NCBI RefSeq assembly: GCF_002127325.2
Contig: NC_035433.2
Location: 145,855,472 to 145,919,471 of the forward strand
Origin: Helianthus annuus
Lineage: Eukaryota > Streptophyta > Magnoliopsida > Asterales > Asteraceae
Length of the DNA stretch: 64,000 bases
Direction of reading: 5' to 3'
Positions within the stretch are counted from its first letter, which is position 1. Every line of letters starts with the position of its first letter. Below, piece after piece: positions 14,401 to 26,305 of this stretch. The notes beneath the pieces were generated by a model. It did not search any database, had not been told where the DNA came from, and saw only the letters and a list, made by a program, of their open reading frames with translations. The position numbers and the translations under genes were made by a program.

Positions 14401-14875
14401 ACCCGGGCTACTGAACGCATAAAAGAACATGTAAAACGTTCACAAGATTTTAATAATTTTCCCAAGTTATAAAAGAGTTTGTGCATTGTGCATTCAAATC
14501 AATTTTTAATAAACATTTTCAAATGTGTCAGTTGAATGTATTTACCAGTGTAAACTGACGTATTTTCCCCAAAAAGATTAAGTGCAGGTACTATACGAAA
14601 TGGGCTGGTATAGGCGTCCTAAGCATCGTACATAGTCTCGCAAACTCGATGCTGCATCTGAATGAACAATATTTATTACTTTTTGATCCGCTGTGGATAT
14701 ATTCAACTTCTGTAATACATTTGATATTACAACCAGAGGTTGAAGTTTATATATTTATCTTAAGCTTCCGCTGTGCATTATATAATTGTGTGGTTTGACT
14801 ATTTTGTTGCCAACATCGTCACGGTAATCCCCCACCGGGCCCACCGGTGAGACACGTGGAAATCGGGGTGTGACA
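11484..14875 (+). repeat. 5' LTR of the gypsy element (3392 bp)
   Basis: It runs from TGTAACACCTCG to GGGGTGTGACA. TATAAATAG at 12431-12439 is the likely promoter. Two GC-rich inverted repeats lie 260-300 bp upstream of it. It matches 30889-34255 almost completely; the copy here keeps 26 bp near 12928 that the 3' LTR lacks. Confidence 0.95.
12431..12439 (+). promoter_or_regulatory. TATA box of the gypsy 5' LTR
   Basis: TATAAATAG lies 950 bp into the LTR; the same sequence is at 31836-31844 in the 3' LTR. It probably sets the U3/R boundary about 30 bp downstream. Confidence 0.6.
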
Positions 14876-14878
14876 GGT

Positions 14879-14890
14879 TGGTATCAGAGC
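14879..14890 (+). other. primer binding site (tRNA-iMet)
   Basis: TGGTATCAGAGC starts three bases after the 5' LTR. It is complementary to the 3' end of plant initiator methionine tRNA, the usual primer for Ty3/gypsy elements. Confidence 0.9.
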
Positions 14891-15049
14891 CAACGTTGAG
14901 TGAATTAAACACTATCCTATTGTGTTTAATCTCAATGACACAATTGCACATACTTGAGTCTAGACAATAACTTAGGACAAATTCGAATTGTTATTCCAAT
15001 TTGGTCTTTTCTTTTATTATTGGAATTTAAAGTTTTATAAAGCAGGAAA

Positions 15050-15651
15050 ATGCCACCTGTTATATTCCGAGGAAGAGGAAGGGGAAGAAGAGGCAGAGGA
15101 GAAATCGTGACACATCACGATAACAAAGCTGGACCATCAGGTACAAGACATCCTTCAATGACAAGGAGCGAAGAACCACAACGACGAAGAGATCTTTACG
15201 AACCAGCGAGGCATTCCACCTCACACAGCTCGACGCCATCCTACCGGCACTCCTTTGGGCCAAACTCAGAGAATGATCCCAACAACCCACAACCTTCCTT
15301 CATACCTCTACAACGTTCGGTATCGCACCGGAATTATGACGACCCTACTCCATACTTCATAGGTCACTTCAATCCAGCTGATTACATACAGGAACCTTCT
15401 GGATTTGTTCCGCTTGGTCCACAAGACCACTTTTCTGAAGATCCCATGGAGGAAGATGAGGATCCTACTGAACCAGCACGTGGTACGCCCACGCATCCGA
15501 TAGAAGTCTCTGATGGGTCATCCTTCCATGGCACACCCTATCAGGGACCAGACAGTTTCCAAGCGTTGTTTGACCGACATGAGTGGTACTACACGCCACC
15601 TCAACAGACATCTCAACAACCGCGACATCCACAGGATCCCTCTGAGGATTC
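15050..15651 (+). pseudogene. extra retrotransposon ORF, N-terminal part (split by insertion)
   Basis: The ORF begins MPPVIFRGRGRGRRGRGE 174 bp after the LTR and encodes 200 residues before the nested element interrupts it at codon 201. The N-terminus is Arg/Gly-rich (RGG-like, possible nucleic-acid binding). The rest is Pro/Ser/Gln-rich and acidic (EDPMEEDEDPTE), so probably disordered. After removal of the inserted element and one GATTC copy, the frame continues exactly into 24533-25145, for 404 residues in total. It lies ahead of, and separate from, the canonical gag-pol, so it is an accessory or gag-like protein of unknown role. The 5 codons past 15651 belong to the inserted LTR. Confidence 0.75.
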
Positions 15652-18600
15652 TGTTACACCCTAACACGTAATTAACGAAAGTCGCAGCGGAAGTTCATGC
15701 CATAAAAATTCTTTCATTATAAACCTTACGTCTTACTTGAAAGTTCACTTTTAAAATAACTCTTTTATATCGAATACAACAAACTGACTCGATTATAGAA
15801 TAAATCATAGCTTATGTACAACAAATTTACATCCTTAGACAACCCCGTACAATCCCTTAAGTGACTCGGTCTTCGATCTTTATTCCTTGATGATCCTTCG
15901 TGACCCGCACAACCTGCATTCACCACATACATTCAAAAACATTAGCACACAATGTATAAACAAGATCATTCGCATACACTTCACATCTCGTTCTTTATCA
16001 AACTTCAAGCATTTCATCTGCGTATCCATTTCCTGGTGAGGCTCCATGAATGTACCTGCATTACTTATCATTCTCAAGGTACACCATTAATAACGTTAAT
16101 CCTCAATGTGTTTAAACCATACACATCTATGTACTTACATACCCACATACATATACATCTACATACGTACATACACAACTACATACTTACATATCCTTCC
16201 TACAACTAGACATACGTACATACACTCACACATATCATTAAGCATAACTACATATCCTACTACATACGTACACTTGGAGTTATAAACATACATACGTGTA
16301 TGCCTACATACATGCTTACATAACTTCTACATACGTATACAAATACATACAAACACACAAACTTGTTTATCTACATATGTACATACTTTAACGAACACGT
16401 ACTAGATCACGCGTACCTCTTACATAATCATACATTATTAACGTGGGTCTTAGACTTAGCTTTATAGCCCATAAACATCCAAGGAACCTTCAAAATCATG
16501 TTTGGAAAGTCCACCGTAGTCCACGGATATCAAACCGAAGCCCACGGTACATAAATTAACTTAAATAACAAGATTTCAGCTTTTGGGACTTGGGAAGGCC
16601 GTCACCGACGCCCCTAGGGCCGTCGGCGACGGGCCTTGCATTTACCCGTAGCCCAAAAACCCGTAGACAGGTAATTAACCCGTCAGCACAAAAACTGATT
16701 TTCCCTTGCCCGTCGGCGACGGCCCCCTACCCGTCGGCGACGCCCTCTAGATTTTGCAGTTTTCTGCAGATTCGTTTCGTCGTCCGTACACACTAAAACG
16801 CGCGTAACTTTTGAACCGTTTACCCGTTTGACCTCCCGTTTCTTCCTACATGCTTGTAAATTCACATTCTATCATATGAACTTAAAATCCCATGTCCGGA
16901 TTAAGGAAATTCTTAACTTACACTATCGGCTTATTACCCTCTTACCCACAATTCGACCCGTTCATGCATTCATCAACGTAACTTGTTGTTTTACCATAAA
17001 TTCTTATAAACCTAATAATATCCGTGACATCTATCATAAAATAATAAGTTCTTAGACATCTTGCATCCTTTTAACACATTATCGTTCATATACTTAGTTT
17101 TGACCCGTTAAGGGTATTTGCGCGTTAAATGGTTTATGACATACCAGAACCATACTCTTCGCTTCCATATTTGTCCAAGACATTATACTAATCTATAACT
17201 TGTTACTAAACTACTTATTAGGATCGTTTGCCCAAAATACCCATCAAGGGCATTTTGGTCAACTTTAATCCCATCATTTACGACGAAAGACTTTCCTACA
17301 TATTTAACCTCAAACATCATGTTTAATTAATTTCAACACTTTATTACTTACTTGAACTAAGAAGTGATTACGGAAATCACTTACCTTATGCGTCCGTGCT
17401 CGTATCCGATTCCTCGCCTTTTCTTGACCCGTTATCCTTTCATGCTTGAGTCCGTCAAGACGTGATTCCTATACTTTCATTTCATCGAAACCACGCTCTT
17501 ATTAGCATACTCATTTGTATATGTAACAATCATATCATTCGCATAATTCATACTTAACTTTCCTTAGTCATTACTAACAAGCATTAAAACATCTAGTCAA
17601 CTTCATATCCTTTCCAACACACGTAATTCATCGGGTAATCAAAATTAACACATATTTACCTATTCTTATCAACATCGACTTTCACTAACATGCATACGAC
17701 ATGATTTGTCAACCACGATATTTAATATCTTCGAAATCCAAATTCATTATCACACATAACACATAATTAGTGCCTACATACTAATATCTTCAAAACGCTA
17801 CATTTGACAACCATATCTTATAAGAATCAACTTAGCATAATCCTAGCATCATCCTTTGTTAGTGAGGTTATATGCTATATATATTTAGTACATGTTCACT
17901 TTTAACCGTAATTAAGGAATTAGTAGACCCCATAGCAACCTCACCCGTTTAAACACAATGTACAAGCTTCTAATGCATAAGTTTGACCGACATATACTTT
18001 CAACCCGAATTTATATACGAGTACCATCTAAAGCATATTTTTCCAAGTTAGTAAACTACTACTTTTACCACAATCGCTTTCTATACATGTAAACTCACAA
18101 CTTGCATACAATTTCACTTTCTAGCTTCACCTAGTCATTTTATCGAGCACTTGGTGTGCGTACAACCTACTATGCATAGTTTACAACTAGTTCAAGTCTA
18201 GTCATTAACTTCCAAATTCTCAATCACCAAGAGAGTGTTCAAAATCACATTCCATTCATACAATTAACCCTAAACTAACATCACAAACCCATTTCAAGCT
18301 AGTAACAAATACATCAAACAAGGATTGAACATGGGTAGAACACCCATGTCGCTACCTTCCTTCAAAGTTGTGGGTTTCTTCTTAAATCATCAAATTAACC
18401 GAAATCATACATGATACACGTTTTGTATAGCGATTCTAACACATTATCACGCTTAATTTCATACCAATTCGTGGATTAATCAATAACCCACATCATGTAA
18501 GATCAACAATTCACAAAATTCAACTTACCACATGTTCATCTTGTCTAGATGATTAAGAATATAAGCTCATGCATCCGATTTCTCCCCAAATTCAGGTTCA

Positions 18601-18930
18601 CTTCTTGAGTTCTTGATTGTAGTTGAAGGAGAAGGGTTTCCCCTTTCCCCTTGCCCTTGTGCGAACGACCCAAAGCCAACAACCCCTGGCTTCTTTTTTT
18701 TTATCAAATATATATCACATTTACACATTAGCCCCCTTGTCTTTCAAGATATGTTTAAATTTGTTATTTCCTATACTAACTTGACCTCTTTTCTTAATTT
18801 AACTTAGTTACACATATGAATCTAAACTTACTGTCATTTTCTTACGGTACCATTTTACGGTCACCATTTTCTGTTATTTAACATCAAGGAAATAATATTA
18901 TTTCATAACATACGGATTTGGGGTGTTACA
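15652..18930 (-). repeat. 3' LTR of the nested element (left copy, 3279 bp)
   Basis: It starts TGTTACACCC and ends GGGGTGTTACA. It contains an ACATAC-rich microsatellite-like stretch (about 16080-16400) and a cluster of CCGTCGGCGACG palindromes (16597-16743). Confidence 0.93.
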
Positions 18931-18944
18931 AGTCTACCCCCCTT
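18931..18944 (-). other. polypurine tract of the nested element
   Basis: On the minus strand AAGGGGGGTAGACT directly abuts the 3' LTR. It is the expected plus-strand DNA primer site. Confidence 0.75.
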
Positions 18945-21231
18945 AAATGAGGTTTCGTCCCCGAAACCTTTCTCATTCAGACTGGACCATTCTACTCTTA
19001 CCCCTTTCAAGTTGTTCTTCCACCATACTTACTACAACCTAAACGTATTCGGGATCTTGGCAAATGTTTTATTCGTGCATGAACATAATTGTACACCTCG
19101 TTCCCATGCCCTTATATTAAGTAAATTACTTTCGTAATTATACTTATGTCAGACTCTTCTCCAGAGCTCTTATTAGTGTCTTTTACTTTATAATACTAGC
19201 TCTTAACACATAGCATTACCACGTTTCTTTCATCGAATTTATTCCAATTGTATACAATTATTAATTGTACAAACCTAAGTATGCGGCTTGTTTCTAACTC
19301 CCTATTTAAGCATATCATATTCATATATTTGCTAATCAAAATAAATCGATTTACTTTATACTACTCATTCATCATATGCCATCTTTCATTTTGTTCAAAT
19401 GAACATGGCCAACAAGCCGAGCATCAGAGTTAGCATTTCTTACGATACTTCCCTTCTCATAAATTCTATCAGAATTTCCACAGTTACGAGCATTCAAGTT
19501 CACTACCACCAATTCGCATAAAAATATTATTCAATTTGTAACTTTCTATTTAACATCCACAAGTTAAACCATTTACTAACCTCGCTAATTTGGATCAAAC
19601 CAACGTGTAACAACCCGAGTTGACTTGCTCCTTCGTGAATCCATAACTTAATAGGGTTGATCTTGTCCATCGGGTGTCATAAGCTTTCATTCATGAGCAT
19701 TCTTTCACCGTCCTAGGTAGTTTCATCGCATCGTGATTCCTGCCAATCTCATTATAAAATTAGGGGTTTACACATTCCATTCGATTCATTCAGACATGAT
19801 GTTTATCACATCGCCTTATTTATATATTAATACTTTCTCAATTTCTTCGTATGACATTAGTGTGTTAGACCTATTCATAACAGGTCAATACATGGCCATT
19901 TCTTAATATATCATTCTTGTTATTTATATATATACGTATCGAGGTACATGTTTTAAATCCGTCCCTCGGATTTTAATGTAACATCCATACCCTTCATTCC
20001 TTCTATGTTTTAATCCATCTAGCGGCTTCAAACATATCATTCGTACCTTTTCTTCCTTACATGTGTTTTAACAAAAACTTAAAGTTTCACCTGCCTTCAG
20101 CAACTAGGTTTTAAGGTTAGTCATCTTAGTTGTCGAATCATAATTACTTCATTTTAGTTCTATCCATATATGAGTTTTCTTCTTCCTTACACATTCAACT
20201 ACCCAAGTAAATGGGGTTCGGCATAAACACTCTCAATGAGAGTTAAGCATTCACATTCCACTTACCCAAATAATTGGGTTTGGCATAAACACTCTCAACG
20301 AGAGTTAAGCATACATATTCCACTACCCAAATAATTGGGTTTGCCATAAACACTCTCAACGAGAGTTAAGCATACATATTCCACTACCCAAATAATTGGG
20401 TTTGGCATAAACACTCTCAACGAGAGTTAAGCATACATATTCCACTACCCAAGTAATTGGGTTTTTCGCTTTTAATCATAACTTCTTCTTTCAATCCGTA
20501 ATACGGATTAAGCTTCTAGCATTCATTAGAGCATTCAAAATCACCCGTTCAAAACGGATGGTAGCTCATTCTTATTCGACTTGTTCGCTAGAACCGGTCG
20601 ACTCGCATAACTTTTCATAACCTTCGTTAGCATAACCAAATCCGCAATGGATTTGCTATTTCGCATTCGTTACAACATAGCGCCCACCTGCTACCCAGTT
20701 CTACCGGGCATACCTGCAATAATTGCCACGGTCTCACGAACGTCATATGCTTCTTGCGTACTGGCCAGGTGCGCAATCCACACACTAGTTTCGTGCCTTC
20801 GTGTAATCATCGCCTTATGCCCGGGAGATGGGTTTCAGTTTCGTGCATATTTCTAATACTTCCCCAAGACCACATCATGGTCTTTCGTTTAATAATTACC
20901 CTCCCAAGGAGACCCTTTCCTTTTTATTTTGACATTGGTACTCATACATATTAGTATTGTGTACCTGGGGTTAATTTGCCTAGTTGCACCTTCGCCCGCC
21001 TTGGCGTTCATCCTATCCTGCATTCACGGATCACCCTCTTCAAACTCTTAAGCTTACCTTGCACATAACATACTATTAGTTTCCTTCAAATACATAATCT
21101 AATACATACTTACATTCGCTTTTGCATTTAGGCCTCGATCGAGTCTTAGATTGTACGGGTTCTTGGTCACGAGAGCACACCGGTTTGAGTTCAAGTATTT
21201 ACCTCCTGTTACTTGATTCTCTCAAACCAGG
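18945..21231 (-). other. interior of the nested element, no coding seen
   Basis: AT-rich sequence on which I find no reverse transcriptase, gag, protease or integrase motif in any frame. The longest open frames are under 70 codons. The only notable structure is the tandem array at 20198-20464. Confidence 0.7.
20198..20464. repeat. 61 bp tandem array with two hairpins per unit
   Basis: Four units of 61-62 bp plus a partial fifth. Each contains the palindromes ACCCAA-ataa-TTGGGT and ACTCTC-aac-GAGAGT. Later units are nearly identical; the first is more diverged. It lies in the interior of the non-coding element, toward the primer-site side. Confidence 0.9.
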
Positions 21232-21243
21232 GCTCTGATACCA
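21232..21243 (-). other. primer binding site (tRNA-iMet) of the nested element
   Basis: GCTCTGATACCA on the plus strand is the inverse of TGGTATCAGAGC. It lies three bases from the right LTR and fixes the element's orientation as minus. Confidence 0.88.
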
Positions 21244-21246
21244 ACT

Positions 21247-24200
21247 TGTTACACCCTAACACGTAATTAACGAAAGTCGCAGCGGAAGTTCATGCCATAA
21301 AAATTCTTTCATTATAAACCTTACGTCTTACTTGAAAGTTCACTTTTAAAATAACTCTTTTATATCGAATACAACAAACTGACTCGATTATAGAATAAAT
21401 CATAGCTTATGTACAACAAATTTACATCCTTAGACAACCCCGTACAATCCCTTAAGTGACTCGGTCTTCGATCTTTATTCCTTGATGATCCTTCGTGACC
21501 CGCACAACCTGCATTCACCACATACATTCAAAAACATTAGCACACAATGTATAAACAAGATCATTCGCATACACTTCACATCTCGTTCTTTATCAAACTT
21601 CAAGCATTTCATCTGCGTATCCATTTCCTGGCGAGGCTCCATGAATGTACCTGCATTACTTATCATTCTCAAGGTACACCATTAATAACGTTAATCCTCA
21701 ATGTGTTTAAACCATACACATCTATGTACTTACATACCCACATACATATACATCTACATACGTACATACACAACTACATACTTACATATCCTTCCTACAA
21801 CTAGACATACGTACATACACTCACACATATCATTAAGCATAACTACATATCCTACTACATACGTACACTTGGAGTTATAAACATACATACGTGTATGCCT
21901 ACATACATGCTTACATAACTTCTACATACGTATACAAATACATACAAACACACAAACTTGTTTATCTACATATGTACATACTTTAACGAACACGTACTAG
22001 ATCACGCGTACCTCTTACATAATCATACATTATTAACGTGGGTCTTAGACTTAGCTTTATAGCCCATAAACATCCAAGGAACCTTCAAAATCATGTTTGG
22101 AAAGTCCGCCGTAGTCCACGGATATCAAACCGAAGCCCACGGTACATAAATTAACTTAAATAACAAGATTTCAGCTTTTGGGACTTGGGAAGGCCGTCAC
22201 CGACGCCCCTAGGGCCGTCGGCGACGGGCCTTGCATTTACCCGTAGCCCAAAAACCCGTAGACAGGTAATTAACCCGTCAGCACAAAAACTGATTTTCCC
22301 TTGCCCGTCGGCGACGGCCCCCTACCCGTCGGCGACGCCCTCTAGATTTTGCAGTTTTCTGCAGATTCGTTTCGTCGTCCGTACACACTAAAACGCGCGT
22401 AACTTTTGAACCGTTTACCCGTTTGACCTCCCGTTTCTTCCTACATGCTTGTAAATTCACATTCTATCATATGAACTTAAAATCCCATGTCCGGATTAAG
22501 GAAATTCTTAACTTACACTATCGGCTTATTACCCTCTTACCCACAATTCGACCCGTTCATGCATTCATCAACGTAACTTGTTGTTTTACCATAAATTCTT
22601 ATAAACCTAATAATATCCGTGACATCTATCATAAAATAATAAGTTCTTAGACATTTTGCATCCTTTTAACACATTATCGTTCATATACTTAGTTTTGACC
22701 CGTTAAGGGTATTTGCGCGTTAAATGGTTTATGACATACCAGAACCATACTCTTCGCTTCCATATTTGTCCAAGACATTATACTAATCTATAACTTGTTA
22801 CTAAACTACTTATTAGGATCGTTTGCCCAAAATACCCATCAAGGGCATTTTGGTCAACTTTAATCCCATCATTTACGACGAAAGACTTTCCTACATATTT
22901 AACCTCAAACATCATGTTTAATTAATTTCAACACTTTATTACTTACTTGAACTAAGAAGTGATTACGGAAATCACTTACCTTATGCGTCCGTGCTCGTAT
23001 CCGATTCCTCGCCTTTTCTTGACCCGTTATCCTTTCATGCTTGAGTCCGTCACGACGTGATTCCTATACTTTCATTTCATCGAAACCACGCTCTTATTAG
23101 CATACTCATTTGTATATGTAACAATCATATCATTCGCATAATTCATACTTAACTTTCCTTAGTCATTACTAACAAGCATCAAAACATCTAGTCAACTTCA
23201 TATCCTTTCCAACACACGTAATTCATCGGGTAATCAAAATTAACACATATTTACCTATTCTTATCAACATCGACTTTCACTAACATGCATACGACATGAT
23301 TTGTCAACCACGATATTTAATATCTTCGAAATCCAAATTCATTATCACACATAACACATAATTAGTGCCTACATACTAATATCTTCAAAACGCTACATTT
23401 GACAACCATATCTTATAAGAATCAACTTAGCATAATCCTAGCATCATCCTTTGTTAGTGAGGTTATATGCTATATATATTTAGTACATGTTCACTTTTAA
23501 CCGTAATTAAGGAATTAGTAGACCCCATAGCAACCTCACCCGTTTAAACACAATGTACAAGCTTCTAATGCATAAGTTTGACCGACATATACTTTCAACC
23601 CGAATTTATATACGAGTACCATCTAAAGCATATTTTTCCAAGTTAGTAAACTACTACTTTTACCACAATCGCTTTCTATACATGTAAACTCACAACTTGC
23701 ATACAATTTCACTTTCTAGCTTCACCTAGTCATTTTATCGAGCACTTGGTGTGCGTACAACCTACTATGCATAGTTTACAACTAGTTCAAGTCTAGTCAT
23801 TAACTTCCAAATTCTCAATCACCAAGAGAGTGTTCAAAATCACATTCCATTCATACAATTAACCCTAAACTAACATCACAAACCCATTTCAAGCTAGTAA
23901 CAAATACATCAAACAAGGATTGAACATGGGTAGAACACCCATGTCGCTACCTTCCTTCAAAGTTGTGGGTTTCTTCTTAAATCATCAAATTAACCGAAAT
24001 CATACATGATACACGTTTTGTATAGCGATTCTAACACATTATCACGCTTAATTTCATACCAATTCGTGGATTAATCAATAACCCACATCATGTAAGATCA
24101 ACAATTCACAAAATTCAACTTACCACATGTTCATCTTGTCTAGATGATTAAGAATATAAGCTCATGCATCCGATTTCTCCCCAAATTCAGGTTCAATTCT

Positions 24201-24527
24201 TGAGTTCTTGATTGTAGTTGAAGGAGAAGGGTTTCCCCTTTCCCCTTGCCCTTGTGCGAACGACCCAAAGCCAACAACCCCTGGCTTCTTTTTTTTTTTA
24301 TCAAATATATATCACATTTACACATTAGCCCCCTTGTCTTTCAAGATATGTTTAAATTTGTTATTTCCTATACTAACTTGACCTCTTTTCTTAATTTAAC
24401 TTAGTTACACATATGAATCTAAACTTACTGTCATTTTCTTACGGTACCATTTTACGGTCACCATTTTCTGTTATTTAACATCAAGGAAATAATATTATTT
24501 CATAACATACGGATTTGGGGTGTTACA
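21247..24527 (-). repeat. 5' LTR of the nested element (right copy, 3281 bp)
   Basis: It is nearly identical to 15652-18930 across its full length. Visible differences include ggTgagg/ggCgagg near 16036/21631 and a longer T run near 24290. Confidence 0.93.
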
Positions 24528-25145
24528 GATTCACGCTTTGAGGCAGTTACGCCACCACCTCCGCCACCGGCGCAACCAGTAATGCCTGATCCGCCGAGGC
24601 GTAGGAGGACAAATGCTCGTATGTCTACACGAGGAGGAGGGGGTATCCACTTCAGCACCCCTCGACACTCTAGTAGTAGCCACTATCCGCCACTACAAGA
24701 AGAAGGACCTTCAAGTCCTATACAGGAGGCGAACTCCGCACCAGCTGCACCAAATTCGCCACCATTTGGGTATGACCAACCCATACCTGCTTATACGGGT
24801 CCGACGGCTTACAACCCGTTCGAACCGTCACAAGCACAATACAACTATAATTATGAGCGCGACCCATATGTGGTGTCGGCTAGATATAATGCGCGCTACC
24901 CTGACGGAGCTCATGGGAACATGGGACCACCGGACTACTCAGCTCATGGGTATCCAATACCTCCCAGACCCCCAGTTCCGCATCAAGCGCCACAACCACG
25001 ATTTTCTCCTCCTGAACAGGAAGAGATACTCCATCGACTAGATCGTGTGGAGAGAGAGTTCGAAGAAGAGAAAAAGAGCCACCGAGGATTTCTCAAGGGC
25101 TTGGCGAACCTACTAAAGGGCAAAAAGAAGAAACGTGACCACTAG
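24528..25145 (+). pseudogene. extra retrotransposon ORF, C-terminal part
   Basis: Continuation of the ORF starting at 15050, resuming after the GATTC duplication. It begins with a run of prolines (PPPPPPAQP), continues Pro/Tyr/Asn-rich, and ends with a charged segment of heptad character (EILHRLDRVEREFEEEKKS) and a Lys-rich tail (KGKKKKRDH). This suggests a short coiled coil followed by a basic RNA-binding or nuclear-targeting tail. No stop or frameshift is seen in either part, so before the insertion the ORF was intact. The nested insertion is its only visible lesion. Confidence 0.72.
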
Positions 25146-26305
25146 CCCTTAATAGTTGTACTAATGTAATTTCTACTTTGAAATAAGTCCCTGCGTGGAC
25201 ACTTATCGTATTTCAGTCCCTATGTGGACTTATTTTTGTCCTTGCATGGACACCTATCTTATGTTAGTCCCTGCGTGGACTTGTCACTTATTTTATACCT
25301 CTATGGAGGTATATACTATTTGAAAGACCCGTTTAGGGCGATATGTAATTGTATTTGAGATTATGGAATGTATGTTATGAGTTTTGTTTTAATATGTATG
25401 AAATAAATCAAAACCAATCCTTTTAATTGATCTGCCTAAATAAAGAATCTTAAAAGGTGAAACCTAGCTTGGTGTCTCTTAAGATCCAGTCAAGATGGTA
25501 CGACCTAATTGAAAAGATTCTGATTCCCTGTTAACCTCTGTACGCATGTTAACAATCATGGCAGATGTGATTCGTTAAAATCACGCACGTCATTCTTATA
25601 CAATAATCCTTTAAGGATTTCAAAACCCAACTAAATGATTTATAAATCGTGGGTTAAATCACCAATGAAGGTGATCAATCTTATTAAAAACGTCCATTAG
25701 TGATGTAGTGCCTACGGGCCAATATTATTAAAACATTCATTAGTGATGTAGTGCCTACGGGCCAATATTATTAAAACATCCATTAGTGATGTAGTGCCTA
25801 CGGCCAGTATTATAAAAACATCCATTAGTGATGTAGTGCCTACGGGCCAACCTTATTAAAACATCCATTAGAGATGTAGTGCCTACGGGCCAATCATATT
25901 AAAACATCCATTAGAGATGTAGTGCCTACGGGCCAACCATATTAAAACATCCATTAGAGGTGTAGTGCCTATGGGCCGTAATAATTGTCTTATAACGACA
26001 AAAGGCAGTGGTGGTCTATGACTCCCTGTCAGAAAGAGATAAAAGAACTACGGTTCAAATCTCTATGCCTTTGATTCTCTGAAATCTCGGCTAATATTAT
26101 AAAACATCATCATGATTAGGCTTTATGCCGCCAATACTATTTATATAGCTGAAATAGGATATATTCAAATCCTAATATGTAATGAAGTAATAAGTTAACC
26201 AAATATGGTCTCTGTACCATGGTTGACAAATTGTCATAAAAAGACAATCACATGATAATCTCCTGAATAAAATTTTGTTATCTTCTATAACAGATTCAAG
26301 TTACA
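25146..26305 (+). other. non-coding spacer between the extra ORF and gag-pol
   Basis: A 1.16 kb interval inside the gypsy element. It holds a loose repeat of 'gtccctgcgtggac' (about 25186-25280) and a regular 43 bp array (25695-25978). It may be leader sequence for gag-pol translation. No ORF of note. Confidence 0.7.
25695..25978. repeat. 43 bp tandem repeat, seven copies
   Basis: The unit contains CATTAG(T/A)GATGTAGTGCC, then TACGGGCCAA and an AT-rich filler. Spacing is 43 bp except one 42 bp unit. It lies upstream of gag-pol within the gypsy element. Confidence 0.92.

Larger units (their letters stand above)
15652..24527 (-). mobile_element. non-coding LTR retrotransposon nested antisense in the gypsy element
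   Basis: An 8876 bp element bounded by 3.28 kb LTRs that begin TGTTACACCC and end GGGTGTTACA, with a perfect 5 bp duplication GATTC (15647-15651 and 24528-24532). Orientation is minus: the tRNA-iMet primer site is next to the right LTR (21232-21243, inverted) and the polypurine tract is next to the left LTR (18931-18944, inverted). The 2316 bp interior has no gag or pol similarity and no long ORF, so it must be mobilised in trans, as in LARD/TRIM-type elements. By eye the LTRs differ at about 6 sites plus a 2 bp homopolymer indel, fewer than the host LTRs, consistent with later insertion. Confidence 0.92.

Noticed and set aside
16590..17055. Short open frames repeated at 22185-22650
   Set aside because: They recur only because they lie in the two copies of the same LTR. 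No domain is visible.
20198..20464. CRISPR-like array
   Set aside because: The units are contiguous 61 bp tandem copies without unique spacers, in a plant retrotransposon.
25695..25978. CRISPR-like array
   Set aside because: The intervening sequence is itself part of the repeated 43 bp unit; it is a plain tandem repeat.
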